Shown piece by piece: positions 24,366 to 34,100 of a stretch of 38,386 nucleotides of DNA (positions within the stretch are counted from its first letter, which is position 1; each line of letters opens with the position of its first letter). Under the pieces are notes generated by a model that did no database searches, was not told where the DNA came from, and was given only the letters and a program-made list of their open reading frames with translations. The DNA comes from Candidatus Gastranaerophilales bacterium (GTDB taxonomy: Bacteria > Cyanobacteriota > Vampirovibrionia > Gastranaerophilales > Gastranaerophilaceae). The stretch is taken from assembly GCA_944324835.1 (NCBI GenBank), contig CALUXV010000015.1:1-38386 (forward strand), in the 5' to 3' direction. A program made the translations under genes and the position numbers.

Positions 24366-25013
24366 CTATTTAGACATATTATTCAAATTAGACTTGAATT
24401 CATTCATTGCTTTATCAAGCTGGAATGTTTTATGAATATCATTAAATACAGTTTTTGCATTTTTCATATTTTGTTTCATATACAATCCCATAGATGCATC
24501 TTCTCCTTTATTAGTTATTACACCATCAAGATTTGTAATATCACACTTTGAAGGATTTCCATCAAGCATATCAGCAGCCATTGTTGATGTTGCGTATTCA
24601 CCTATATCAACTTTACCATCTTCATTTAAATCCAGTGCGTCTGCAGCAAAATCAGGATGGGCAACCGAAGATTCAGGATTTCTTGCAAGAATTTGTTTAT
24701 TCAACTCTTCTATTTTTTGTTTATCTTGATTTAGCTTTTGGTTCAATTCTGCAACAGAAACTTCTGTTCTCTGCCCTAATTCTTCATAAGCATTACCCAT
24801 TAATGCTTGAGTAGAATATTTACCCTGCGGAATATATCTGTATTCAAATTGTAATGGAGGCATCTCAGGAGAATTTGCAATATTTTTTGTATAAGCAGTA
24901 TAATTATTTGCAGCATTTCGTCCGTATTTAACTTCTTGATTATTTACTTTTTTGTCATAAATTCCATTTTGGCCGTTAATTATTGCCTTATTACCGCTTA
25001 CAGAATAAACCAT
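24366..25013 (-). CDS. EF-hand-containing protein of unknown function
   Basis: A 215-residue protein with a canonical EF-hand loop at residues 128-139, DLNEDGKVDIGE (ligands at loop positions 1, 3, 5, 7, 9 and 12), so calcium binding is likely. A second, degenerate loop follows about 30 residues later (DITNLDGVITNKGE), giving a paired or dockerin-like arrangement. Residues 85-110 are a short coiled coil (AELNQKLNQDKQKIEELNKQ). The N-terminal 60 residues are polar and rich in Asn and Tyr; no signal peptide is seen. The ribosome site GGAGG supports ATG 25013. It lies 83 bases downstream of gshB on the same strand. The function is unknown. Confidence 0.72.
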   Translation of the reverse strand: MVYSVSGNKAIINGQNGIYDKKVNNQEVKYGRNAANNYTAYTKNIANSPEMPPLQFEYRYIPQGKYSTQALMGNAYEELGQRTEVSVAELNQKLNQDKQKIEELNKQILARNPESSVAHPDFAADALDLNEDGKVDIGEYATSTMAADMLDGNPSKCDITNLDGVITNKGEDASMGLYMKQNMKNAKTVFNDIHKTFQLDKAMNEFKSNLNNMSK

Positions 25014-25096
25014 AGCTTACCTCCACACACATTTTTATGTTTATATAAAAACATATGTCGTGAAAAAATTGCCATACCATTAACAAATATTAACAA

Positions 25097-26152
25097 TTAA
25101 AATGTTTCTGTTTTATAAGGATACCCGCTATCATCATTTAAAACTATTTGGCTGTTAACCTCAATTTGCGGAACAGTTACTGCTGATACCACCGGACGAT
25201 TTTTTACATAATAAATACTATCACTTTGAATATAATCACAAATAGTTTTTTCTAAATTGACTCCAAAGTGCTGATTAATTTCTTTAATAAAATAACAAGG
25301 ACTTGTTACATTAATCTCAATAATTTGTTCATTAACAACATCTAAACCCGCCATTGGAATACCCATTTTATTGAGTTCTCTGGCTACACGTTTAAAGTTT
25401 TCTTCTTCTGAAAAAGTAAGCTTGCTTTTTCTTATATAACTATCATTGTGAGTATTAAATTTAAAATCATCATTTGTCGGGAGTTTTAGTACGCATTCAG
25501 GAAGTACTTCATCTCCGAGAGTCAAAACCCTTTTATCACCAAATTTAATATCCGGAATATATTTCTGCACCATTACAAGGGAATTTTCATTGTTTGTCAA
25601 ACTATTTATAATAGAACGGGTATTCGGATCCCCAATATGAAGATACATTACATTTTTCCCGAAACATTGATTCAATGGTTTCAAAACTATTTCGCCGCAT
25701 TCGTTAAGAAAATCTTCAATGCGTGAAAGGCTTGCAGATACAAGATATTTAGGCATCAAGTCAGAAAACAATGCCGTATGAATTTTTTCATTAAAATTTC
25801 TAATCGCTCTGGGATCATTTATAATTTTTGTATTTTTTACAAAATCCAGAATATACGTTGCACTTAAATAATCATTATCAACAGGAGGATCAGGACGAAA
25901 CATTACCAAATCAAAATCTTCAATCTTCAAATTTAATATTTCATCTCTGTAAAAAATATTATCATTTAGAACATATGATTGATAAGCTCGGGCATACGCA
26001 TCTTGTTTGTCTAAATATAAGCTATTTATAGTCGTAATACAAACTTCATTTCCTCGTTCAAGAAACTCTTTTATTAACCAGAAATTTGTAACCAAATTAT
26101 TAAACTCGAAATACTTAAGTTCAATCTTGTCTATAACAAAAAGAATATTCAT
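25097..26152 (-). CDS. gshB: Glutathione synthetase-like ATP-grasp enzyme
   Basis: ATP-grasp ligase most similar in motifs to prokaryotic glutathione synthetase, which joins gamma-glutamylcysteine and glycine. The 351 residues show MFRPDPPVDNDYLSATYIL (85-102), NDPRAIRNFNEK (112-123), VLKPLNQCFGKNV (156-168), FGDKRVL (204-210) and EINVTSPCYFIKEI (279-292). The glycine-rich loop is poorer in Gly than in E. coli GshB, and the extra C-terminal 35 residues are unusual, so a related peptide ligase is possible. No gshA-like gene is in the window. The ribosome site, AAAGGGA, supports ATG 26152. Confidence 0.8.
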   Translation of the reverse strand: MNILFVIDKIELKYFEFNNLVTNFWLIKEFLERGNEVCITTINSLYLDKQDAYARAYQSYVLNDNIFYRDEILNLKIEDFDLVMFRPDPPVDNDYLSATYILDFVKNTKIINDPRAIRNFNEKIHTALFSDLMPKYLVSASLSRIEDFLNECGEIVLKPLNQCFGKNVMYLHIGDPNTRSIINSLTNNENSLVMVQKYIPDIKFGDKRVLTLGDEVLPECVLKLPTNDDFKFNTHNDSYIRKSKLTFSEEENFKRVARELNKMGIPMAGLDVVNEQIIEINVTSPCYFIKEINQHFGVNLEKTICDYIQSDSIYYVKNRPVVSAVTVPQIEVNSQIVLNDDSGYPYKTETF

Positions 26153-26383
26153 TAATGTCCCTTTCTCCCCGATAATAAAATAATGTTAACATTAAAAAAA
26201 AAATTCAACAACTATATTAAATTAATATAATTTATTATATATAAAAATCACCTAAAAAGTTTAACCTATCAGGGAAGACAATATTTTTATTATCAGTTTA
26301 AAACTGTAAAGAAGTATTAACAATTTAGCAATTTATTTTTTTAGGCAATTTAAATTTGATAACAGATAAAGGAAATCCAATAT
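26153..26383. other. AT-rich intergenic region
   Basis: This stretch separates the divergent gshB and the small 49-codon gene. It is very AT-rich with several A and T runs. No hairpin with a T-run, no clear promoter pair and no RNA gene were recognised. Confidence 0.4.
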
Positions 26384-26533
26384 ATGACATCAACCACAGT
26401 AGAAAAAAAATATACAACTAATACGATTATTAAAGACTGGTTAACTCTCAAAATCAAACTAAATACCACAATAAGTGACGAATCAATAGAAAAATTAGCC
26501 GATAAACTTAACATAACAGTAGAAGAAATGTAA
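26384..26533 (+). CDS. Small hypothetical protein (49 residues)
   Basis: ATG 26384 opens a frame of 49 codons ending in TAA at 26531-26533. AAAGGAA lies about nine bases upstream. The product starts MTSTTVEKKYTTNT and continues as a Lys- and Thr-rich helix-forming sequence ending KLNITVEEM, with no membrane segment. The region SDESIEKLADKLNITVEEM resembles a small helix-turn-helix or dimerisation helix, but no family is recognised. The TGTAAC element before the next gene overlaps its stop codon. It is real only if conserved in relatives. Confidence 0.35.
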   Translation: MTSTTVEKKYTTNTIIKDWLTLKIKLNTTISDESIEKLADKLNITVEEM

Positions 26534-26582
26534 CGACATTGTAACATTTGAGCAATAATTTCTCTACCAAATACTTTATATA
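26529..26582 (+). promoter_or_regulatory. Tandem TGTAAC elements and -10 before the 84-residue gene
   Basis: TGTAAC occurs at 26529-26534 and again 11 nt later at 26540-26545. A TTTATATA -10 candidate (26575-26582) lies 40-42 nt after the first, close to the spacing at the flagellin promoters. Confidence 0.4.
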
Positions 26583-26642
26583 CATGGGAATAAAGTTTAA
26601 GTAACGTATCCTAAACGGTTATTAAATATTGGGGAATAAGTT

Positions 26643-26897
26643 ATGGCAGTTGGTGCAAAAGATTACATCGACAAATTACTTGTAAAAAAATATGCAGGCA
26701 AGCAGGTCGATAACCATGAAGATATCGTCAATAAAATGATTGATCCTAATAAAATGATGGAAACAATGAACGATATTGCATATGTTCAAAGAAATATGCT
26801 TGCTCTTTCTAATAAATTAAGTTGTATCTGCTCACAAATCAATGCAAAAGCAAGATATAAATCAGGTCAACGATTTATGAAAAAATTTGATGGTTAA
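26643..26897 (+). CDS. Small hypothetical protein (84 residues)
   Basis: Unrecognised 84-residue, mostly helical protein: MAVGAKDYIDKLLVKKYAG, then a central helix with many Met and Asn residues (NKMIDPNKMMETMNDIAYVQRNM), a CIC pair at about 61-63 and a basic C-terminus (KARYKSGQRFMKKF). GGGG lies about nine bases before the ATG, and a strong terminator follows, so it is a self-contained unit. Size and helicity would suit a small chaperone or regulator, but there is no motif to support this. Its promoter region contains two TGTAAC elements. Confidence 0.6.
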   Translation: MAVGAKDYIDKLLVKKYAGKQVDNHEDIVNKMIDPNKMMETMNDIAYVQRNMLALSNKLSCICSQINAKARYKSGQRFMKKFDG

Positions 26898-26921
26898 GTG
26901 TAAAAGGTATGTTATGAATTT

Positions 26922-26952
26922 AAAGTCTTGAGGAATCTCAAGACTTTTTTTT
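26922..26952 (+). terminator. Intrinsic terminator of the 84-residue gene
   Basis: AAAGTCTTGAG (26922-26932) pairs perfectly with CTCAAGACTTT (26937-26947) around GAAT, with an eight-T run. Confidence 0.93.
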
Positions 26953-26955
26953 ATA

Positions 26956-26994
26956 AAAATAAGGAATAACTAAAAAGTTATTCCTTATTTTATA
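26956..26994 (-). terminator. Intrinsic terminator of fusA
   Basis: Perfect arms AAATAAGGAATAACT and AGTTATTCCTTATTT lie around four As, with T runs on the minus side. It can act on both strands next to the previous terminator. Confidence 0.85.
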
Positions 26995-27037
26995 TTGCAG
27001 CTATACGATAAAATTTATCCGTATAATCTAAGCCATC

Positions 27038-29125
27038 TTAAGCTTTTGCAGCTCCTGATTTTTCGATAATTTCTTTTTCGATATTAGCAGGAACTTGTTC
27101 GTAGCATTGGAATTCCATAGAGAATGTACCACGACCTTGAGTTTTTGAACGGATATCAGTTGCGTATCCGAACATTTCAGCCAACGGAACAATAGCTCTG
27201 ATTTTTTGGATTCCGGTTCCTTCAATAATTTCCATACCTTCAACACGTCCACGGCGAGAAGATATATCACCGATAATATCACCGGTATTTTCTTCAGGAA
27301 CTTCAATTTCAACCTTCATCATAGGTTCTAGGATACAAGGTTTAGCTTTTCTTGTACCTTCTTTGATTGCCATAGAACCGGCAATTTTGAACGCCATTTC
27401 AGAAGAGTCAACTTCGTGGTATGAACCATCGTATAAAGTAACTTTAACGTCAATCATTGGGAATCCTGCTAAGATACCGCCTTCTAAAGCTTCTTCCATA
27501 CCTTTTCTTGCAGGTTCGATGTATTCTTTAGGAATAGCACCACCAACGATTTTGTTTTCAAATACGAAACCTGCATTTTCTTCTGCCGGTTCGATTTGAA
27601 TTTTAACGTGACCGTATTGACCTTTACCACCTGATTGTCTGATGAATTTAGAATCTTGATCAGCGTTGCCTCTGATTGTTTCACGGTAAGCAACTTGTGG
27701 CTTACCAACGTTTGCGTCTACTTTGAATTCTCTCAATAGACGGTCAACGATGATATCAAGGTGAAGTTCACCCATACCTGAAATAATTGTTTGACCTGTT
27801 TCTGTATCAGATTTAACTCTGAATGAAGGATCTTCTTCAGCAAGTTTTTGAAGTGCAATACCCATTTTATCCTGGTCAGCTTTTGTTTTAGGTTCGATAG
27901 CAACTGAGATAACCGGTTCAGGGAAGTTGATTTTTTCTAAGATAATAGGTGCTTTTTCATCACATAATGTATCACCTGTTGTTGTATCTTTCAAACCAAC
28001 TGCTGCACAGATATCACCTGCGTAAACTTCATCTTCTTCAAGTCGTTGATCAGCGTACATTCTAACAAGTCTTGAGATACGTTCTTTTTTGCCATTTGTA
28101 GCATTAAGAACATAAGAACCAGATGTAAGTTTACCTGAATATATTCTCATGAATGTTAAACGACCAACATAAGGGTCTGTCATAACTTTGAATGCTAAAG
28201 CTGAGAATGGTTCTTCATCTGATGAATGTCTTTCAACTCTAGAACCATCTTCTAATTCACCTTCGATAGCTTTTACATCAACCGGAGATGGCATTAATTC
28301 AACGATAGAGTCTAATAATAATTGAACCCCTTTGTTTTTGAACGCTGTACCGCAGGTAACAGGAACAATTTTGTTTTCACAAACAGCTTTTCTTAAGCCT
28401 TTTTTAAGTTCATCAACAGAGATTTCTTCACCTTCTAAGTATTTCATCATAAGGTCATCATCAGTTTCTGCAATAGCTTCAACCAATGCATCTCTGTATT
28501 CTTGAGCTTTTTCAAGCATATCTGCCGGAATTTCTTCTTCTTTAATATCAGTACCTAAATCGTTGGTGTAGATTTCAGCTTTCATAGTAAATAAATCTAT
28601 AAGACCTTTGAATTGATCTTCAGCACCGATAGGTAATCTGATAGGATGTGCATTAGCACCTAATCTGTTTTTAATTTGGTCAACTACACGATAGAAGTTA
28701 GCACCGGTTCTGTCCATTTTGTTAACAAAAACCATACGAGGTACTTCGTATCTGTTAGCTTGTCTCCAAACTGTTTCTGATTGAGATTGAACACCGCCAA
28801 CCGCACAGAATACAGCAACAACACCGTCTAATACACGTAATGAACGTTCAACTTCGATTGTAAAGTCAACGTGGCCCGGTGTGTCAATAATATTAATTTG
28901 GTGACCTTTCCAAGTTGCAGTAACAGCTGCTGATTGGATTGTGATACCACGTTCACGTTCTTGTTCCATAAAGTCAGTTACAGCTGCACCATCATGTACT
29001 TCACCAATTTTGTGAGTTTTACCTGTATAGAACAGTATACGCTCTGTTGTAGTGGTTTTGCCGGCATCAATGTGTGCAGCAATACCAATGTTTCTAATCT
29101 TTTCCAATGGTGTTTTTCTTGCCAT
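27038..29125 (-). CDS. fusA: Elongation factor G
   Basis: Translocation GTPase, 695 residues. G motifs are visible: [13 protein letters not shown] near 18, the RGITI switch ([12 protein letters not shown]) near 58, DTPGHVDF near 81 and NKMDRTGAN near 135. Domains II to V follow, including [13 protein letters not shown] near 610 in domain V. AAAGGA lies before ATG 29125. Here it is transcribed alone rather than with rpsL and rpsG, and it is separated from tuf by several kilobases. A TTGACA-N18-TAATAA promoter and a leader of about 100 nt lie upstream. Confidence 0.97.
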   Translation of the reverse strand: MARKTPLEKIRNIGIAAHIDAGKTTTTERILFYTGKTHKIGEVHDGAAVTDFMEQERERGITIQSAAVTATWKGHQINIIDTPGHVDFTIEVERSLRVLDGVVAVFCAVGGVQSQSETVWRQANRYEVPRMVFVNKMDRTGANFYRVVDQIKNRLGANAHPIRLPIGAEDQFKGLIDLFTMKAEIYTNDLGTDIKEEEIPADMLEKAQEYRDALVEAIAETDDDLMMKYLEGEEISVDELKKGLRKAVCENKIVPVTCGTAFKNKGVQLLLDSIVELMPSPVDVKAIEGELEDGSRVERHSSDEEPFSALAFKVMTDPYVGRLTFMRIYSGKLTSGSYVLNATNGKKERISRLVRMYADQRLEEDEVYAGDICAAVGLKDTTTGDTLCDEKAPIILEKINFPEPVISVAIEPKTKADQDKMGIALQKLAEEDPSFRVKSDTETGQTIISGMGELHLDIIVDRLLREFKVDANVGKPQVAYRETIRGNADQDSKFIRQSGGKGQYGHVKIQIEPAEENAGFVFENKIVGGAIPKEYIEPARKGMEEALEGGILAGFPMIDVKVTLYDGSYHEVDSSEMAFKIAGSMAIKEGTRKAKPCILEPMMKVEIEVPEENTGDIIGDISSRRGRVEGMEIIEGTGIQKIRAIVPLAEMFGYATDIRSKTQGRGTFSMEFQCYEQVPANIEKEIIEKSGAAKA

Positions 29126-29234
29126 AGTTGTTTTTCCTTTATCTATATTATTTCTACATTTAACTATAAATTAGTCACTTACTATTAAGTTTCTCACAAA
29201 CATGTTTTAGTGACAAGGAGAGCCGATATTTCTT

Positions 29235-29264
29235 TTATTACATTTTCGTTACATTTTTTGTCAA
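29235..29264 (-). promoter_or_regulatory. Probable fusA promoter with TGTAAC pair in its spacer
   Basis: On the minus strand TTGACA (29264-29259), an 18-nt spacer and TAATAA (29240-29235). TGTAAC (29253-29248) and TGTAAT (29242-29237) lie 11 nt apart within and at the edge of the spacer. In the leader, GTCACT (29174-29179) and AGTGAC (29209-29214) could form a loose hairpin. Confidence 0.45.
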
Positions 29265-29327
29265 ACTAGCAAAAAAATATATGACAGTTTTTCTAATAAG
29301 AGTATCACCAACAATAGGAGATATTTC

Positions 29328-29897
29328 ATGAGTGGTTATAATATAGATTTTTCTTACTTACTCCCGAATAAATCCAAAATAAGTATGCTTTCAATCCCTC
29401 AAAATGAAAAAGGTCCATTAAAACCAAAACATATAACTTATATGAAAGATGAAAAAGGACGCCTGTACGGCATAATGGATAAACCACAAACAATTAATAT
29501 CGGGGGACATAAATTTAAAAATGTATTAGATTATGTTGTTACAAATTTTGCTGATGCCGCAACAGATAACGGCAAGCTGTTTGATATTACAACACCAGAA
29601 AGTGATATTACCGCTTACACTCATGATGGTAAATTTGCTTTTTATAGAGAGCATTATAACCAGCCTCGTAAAATTAAAATTGGAGAGCACGAATTAAAAA
29701 ATGCAATATACAAAACAGAAACTGCAAGCGGTGCTAAAGAATTCCAAGAAGTTACAAAATATTATAGAATTAGAACAATTAAAGTATCTCCGGATGGAAC
29801 AATCATAGGACCTAAAAAAAATTTATTTGAGAAAGCTGCAAGTTTACTTAGTAAAAAATCAAAAACTATTGGAAAATTATTGAAAAATTTTAAATAG
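29328..29897 (+). CDS. Unknown protein with an internal duplication and basic tail
   Basis: A 189-residue protein with no recognised family. Two segments look duplicated: residues 40-67 (DEKGRLYGIMDKPQTINIGGHKFKN..) and about 89-127 (HDGKFAFYREHYNQPRKIKIGEHELKN..). They share a pattern of DG/KG, an aromatic residue, Pro, I.IG.H..KN and an aliphatic residue. The C-terminal 25 residues (KNLFEKAASLLSKKSKTIGKLLKNFK) would form a cationic amphipathic helix that could bind membrane or nucleic acid. AGGAGA seven bases before the ATG supports the start. There is no signal peptide. The next gene's promoter overlaps its 3' end. Confidence 0.65.
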   Translation: MSGYNIDFSYLLPNKSKISMLSIPQNEKGPLKPKHITYMKDEKGRLYGIMDKPQTINIGGHKFKNVLDYVVTNFADAATDNGKLFDITTPESDITAYTHDGKFAFYREHYNQPRKIKIGEHELKNAIYKTETASGAKEFQEVTKYYRIRTIKVSPDGTIIGPKKNLFEKAASLLSKKSKTIGKLLKNFK

Positions 29898-29907
29898 TTG
29901 ATATAAT
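29880..29907 (+). promoter_or_regulatory. Promoter of the OmpH-like gene
   Basis: TTGAAA (29880-29885), a 16-nt spacer and TATAAT (29902-29907), overlapping the end of the preceding gene. Initiation near 29914 gives a leader of about 28 nt. Confidence 0.6.
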
Positions 29908-29941
29908 TGGAATGTCTAGATTAAATAAGAAAGGTTATGTA

Positions 29942-30406
29942 ATGAAAAAACAAGTTAAACTTTTAATGGCTGTTGCTTTTGCATTTGGTATAGGATTTGG
30001 AACCGCAAATCTTGCAATCTCAAACGCTACAGCTCCTACAATTGCGGTTGTAAATATTGATAAGGTTTTGAATTCTTCATCTCAAGTATCTGCCCTTAAA
30101 AAAGATCAACAAGCAAAAGCGTCAGAATTGAAAACTTGGTTAAAGAATGCTCAAGCAGATGTTGATAACCAAAAAACTCCACAATCAAAACAAGCTTTAA
30201 GAGCAAAATATGAAAAAGAATTAATGAATAAAAGAGCGGCTAATAACAAAGCTTTCTCAGGTAAATTAGCTGCTATTGATGCAAGTGTTACTAAAACAAT
30301 TTCACAGTATGCAAAATCAAAAGGATATCCGATTGTTTTAGCAAAAAGTGTTGTAATTTACGGCGGTACAGATATTACTTCTGACGTTGCAAAACTTGTA
30401 AAATAA
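29942..30406 (+). CDS. OmpH/Skp-family periplasmic protein
   Basis: A 154-residue exported protein resembling the OmpH/Skp chaperone family, which holds unfolded outer-membrane proteins in the periplasm. It has an N-terminal signal or anchor (about residues 5-28), the first strand IAVVNIDKVLNSSSQVSALKK, a charged helical hairpin at about 45-115, and the closing strand and helix YPIVLAKSVVIYGGTDITSDVAKLV, which match the family layout. A start at 29912 would add ten residues, but AAAGG lies seven bases before ATG 29942. It supports the presence of an outer membrane. It is transcribed alone, with its own promoter and terminator. Confidence 0.83.
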   Translation: MKKQVKLLMAVAFAFGIGFGTANLAISNATAPTIAVVNIDKVLNSSSQVSALKKDQQAKASELKTWLKNAQADVDNQKTPQSKQALRAKYEKELMNKRAANNKAFSGKLAAIDASVTKTISQYAKSKGYPIVLAKSVVIYGGTDITSDVAKLVK

Positions 30407-30424
30407 AATAAATTACTTTTTACT

Positions 30425-30456
30425 AAAAGCGCTATTGAATATCAATAGCGCTTTTT
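30425..30456 (+). terminator. Intrinsic terminator of the OmpH-like gene
   Basis: AAAAGCGCTATTGA (30425-30438) pairs perfectly with TCAATAGCGCTTTT (30442-30455) around ATA. It may also serve the convergent gene ending at 30474. Confidence 0.93.
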
Positions 30457-30473
30457 ATATTCTTTTTTACATT

Positions 30474-31034
30474 TTACTTAAATGTACCCATATTATTGCC
30501 ACGAGTATCAAACTGCGTTGTTGTTCCGTTATTATTAACTCTATACACACCTACTTTTTTGCCGAATTTATTATAGCCGTATATTTCTCCATTTTTACCC
30601 CGTTTAAATTTTACAGCATCACCATTATAATTTGTTTTTGATACAACCGATTGCGATGGATTAGGCTTCATATAACTATCGTTCAAATAATTATACGGAT
30701 TATCAATTCTAATTGGATTTGTCCTATTCATAACTTTTCCATATTGACCATAATTTTTACTTCCTTGCTTCATCAGTGTACTGGTGCTGCCGATAGAATT
30801 CTTTTTATATGATTCTGAATAATAATCAGGCATGTATCTATTATTATATTGGGTCTTATCTTCTTTATTCGTAACAGATTTTTTCTTTGCACGAACATTT
30901 CTAACCGCAGAAGTAGGAGGTGTCCGCTGGAGAGAATTATCACTGTACAATCCATACAAAGTATTAGCAAATGAATTCTCTGCAATTGATAAACCTATAA
31001 AAATAACAAGTAATAAAATAACAAAATTTCTCAT
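30474..31034 (-). CDS. Secreted protein with YD-like C-terminal repeats
   Basis: A 186-residue protein with a clear signal peptide (MRNFVILLLVIFIGLSIAENSFA, cleavage probably after residue 23). The mature part is Asn-, Tyr-, Ser- and Lys-rich and probably disordered to about residue 140. Two related units close it: YNKFGKKVGVYR and FDTRGNNMGTFK, both fitting [YF][ND]xxGxxxGx[YF][RK], as in YD/RHS-type beta repeats. GAGGAG before the ATG supports the start. It lies downstream of the giant gene on the same strand with a 76-base gap, so it might share its transcript, though no direct evidence shows this. Confidence 0.68.
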   Translation of the reverse strand: MRNFVILLLVIFIGLSIAENSFANTLYGLYSDNSLQRTPPTSAVRNVRAKKKSVTNKEDKTQYNNRYMPDYYSESYKKNSIGSTSTLMKQGSKNYGQYGKVMNRTNPIRIDNPYNYLNDSYMKPNPSQSVVSKTNYNGDAVKFKRGKNGEIYGYNKFGKKVGVYRVNNNGTTTQFDTRGNNMGTFK

Positions 31035-31110
31035 AAATTCTCCTCAGTTAATATATTAGCATTGTATTAACTTGAGGTCTATTTTGTTAAGAAAATTTTT
31101 AACTTCGAAA

Positions 31111-34100
31111 TTATTTATTATTCAATTCATACTCAATAAATAATGCTTCAGGATTTGCATCCGGTTTTGTTTCTTTTATATGTTTAATAAATGCTTCTTT
31201 TTTAATTTGTTTTAATTCTTGTAACGTTTTTGAATCAACGTTTTTAGTGATATTACGTTCAATAATATTAATTGCTTCAACAACTTGCATCGGATTTTCT
31301 GCTTGCTGTACAGTGTTTTTTACTATGTTTAATCTGGCATCATTAAATCCATAAGTATCAGAACCTTTAAGTGCAATAATATTACTGGATATAATACGGG
31401 TATATTTTGCAATACCTTTATCTTCCAAAAGAGTTTTATCTACTGGAAGCATCGCACCATAATCAATTATTTTTCCGCTTCTGTAATTATGATTTTGATT
31501 AGAATCATAATCAGCAGATGTCAATTTTGGAATGGACATATCTTTAGTTCGTACAGGGGCTGGTTCATCAGGCAGATATTCTACAAGCATAAATCCATCG
31601 TTATCAAATTTATCTGCTGCCCGTCCGAAATAAAATCCTGCAAAATCATTTGAACGGTCTTTTGCGTACATTGCATTTTGAGGTTCTATGGTTCTTCCAT
31701 GTACGTTATAACCTTTGAATTCTTTCGGTGGTTCATGAAATGCTTTCAAGATAAAAGGTTTTTGACCATTTACTGTAATTTTATAACCTGTTCCATATTT
31801 TCCTGTTCCACGTTGTTCAATTTCAACTTTTTCTCCAAACAGTTTTGTTAATTTTGTTTGGAAGGTTATAATATCAATATCGTTTCTATCTGATGTTACA
31901 AAAGAATTGATTTCTTGATAAATATTATTGGCAAAATCTTTTTGTCTATCTTTTGGAATTACATCCATCCATTCTTGCGGCAGGTGTCCTATTCTTCTAT
32001 CTGTGTTAGGAAATCTTGATAAAATTTGACTTAGTGTGTCATAATCCATCAAATCTTTTTGCATATCTTTAGTCAGGCTGCCGCTATAAGTAAGATTTTC
32101 GGCTGTTAGTTCAGTTCCTTTTTGTTGATGGTAGTTTAAGAATTCTAATAACTGTTCAGCTTCAAAATCTTTAACTCTTGGAGCAATATTTATTAATTCA
32201 TCTATATCAATATTTTTTACGTATTCAATGAAATTATCAGGGTTTCCGGTATTATTTGCAATGAAATATGCTTTTAGTTTAGCTTCAAATTGCGGCTTGT
32301 TGATTTGAGGGAATTTTGATTTTATGATATTTGATATATCTTCAAATTCTTGAGTTTTTATAAAATCTAAAGCTTCCGTAATATGTTGTTTATCCGTGTA
32401 TACTCTATTTTTATTTGATAATTCTACTTTTACATCATCAGGAATTTTATCAAAAGTTTTGGAATCTGTATTTTTAAATACGTCTATTATACCCTTGTTT
32501 CCAAGAATTGTTGATTCAAGTATTGGGGTTTCGATATTCTCAGGGATATGTGATGCAATTTCTGCCGGCATATTTTTAAAACCAAGTATTAATGATGTAA
32601 ATTCTCTTGCCGGAACTTGATTCATCATGCCAAGATATCTGCTCACGTATTTTTCAACAATTTCAGATTCAATATTATTCAAAACATTAACAAGCGGTTC
32701 ATCTACTCTAAATAATGTTTTATCCATAGAATTCAAATAAGTTTTTAGGACATTATCATTCATTTTATTAATGATGTCTACTTGTGATGCTAATTTATCT
32801 CCGGTTGTAGTATTTATGGTGTTGTATATTAAAGTTGCAAACTTATTTTGTATTTCAGGAGTATCAGCAAGAGTGGCTGCTCTATTGTACAACTGTTTTG
32901 TTGTTTTATTAGACGTTACAATATCTTTTGTAATTTTTGCGACGCATTCGTCCGGATTAAAGTTGTTTTTGTGAGTTTTCATATAATCAATAACTTTTGT
33001 GTAATTATCAATTGTTATGAAATCAACCGCATTTTGTGAGAAATTCGTATCAATGTTATTTTCTTTAAACGCTTTAAATACGTTTAATAGGGCCATTGCA
33101 TGTTTTTTTGTTTTACCGTCTAATATTTCATTTTGAAGTTCTGATATTTTATTTTGGATAATAGGGTCTTTGATATCTTCAAGTTTATTATCTTTAATAA
33201 AATCGTTTATCATTACTTTTGCTTTATCAGCATCAACATTAGATAAATCAACAGACGAGTCTTTTAGAGGTGCTTTGGTGGTACCGATTTTAGTAAATGA
33301 GCCGTCATCACCAATTCTGAATACATCTCCATTAGACATTTCTTTGACATTTTTATCTTGTTTTTTTAACGTCTCAATTTCTTCTCTTGTGAAGTGTTTA
33401 AATTCAGACTCTCCTGCATCAATTAAATGATTTAAACGAATTCCGCTACTTACAGGTGTATTTTTTTGTACAGGTGTTGTCTGCATAAGTTCAGTAATTT
33501 TTGCAATAGTTTTTGGGAAATGCTGCTGCAATACAACCCCACGAAACATTATGGCATCAAAATCTTTATTTGTAATACCGCTCATCAATGCATTGCTTTC
33601 TGCAAGGGTTTCAGGTATAGCTGTGCCATCCTGTTGATTTATAAAGTAATCAATAGATTGACTTTCTGTCTCGGAAGTTGCAGCTTTGTACGTTTCTAAT
33701 TCTTCTTGATATACTTTTATTAAGTCAGGATTATTACTAATCATTCCTGAATGAAAATCAATAGCATGACCAAGTTCATGTGCAAAAACAAACGAATTAT
33801 TTTTTAGTTCAGAAGATATATAAATTGTATTACTTTCAGGGTTAAAACAAGCATTACCTTTAGATGCAGTTTTATTAGAGTTATCCAAAACAATTTTGGT
33901 ATCCATTTCTTTTATCTTAAACAGATAATCACCCGGAAGCTCTTTATATAAATCTATTAAATTTAAATCTAACTGTTCAGAACCAAGTTCTATTGTTTCT
34001 ATAATATTACTATCATTGTCTGTTTTAGATACGGTTATTTTATCATCAGAAAATTGCATATCATATTTTTGTCCGTTGAATGAACTTGTATAATGATTAT

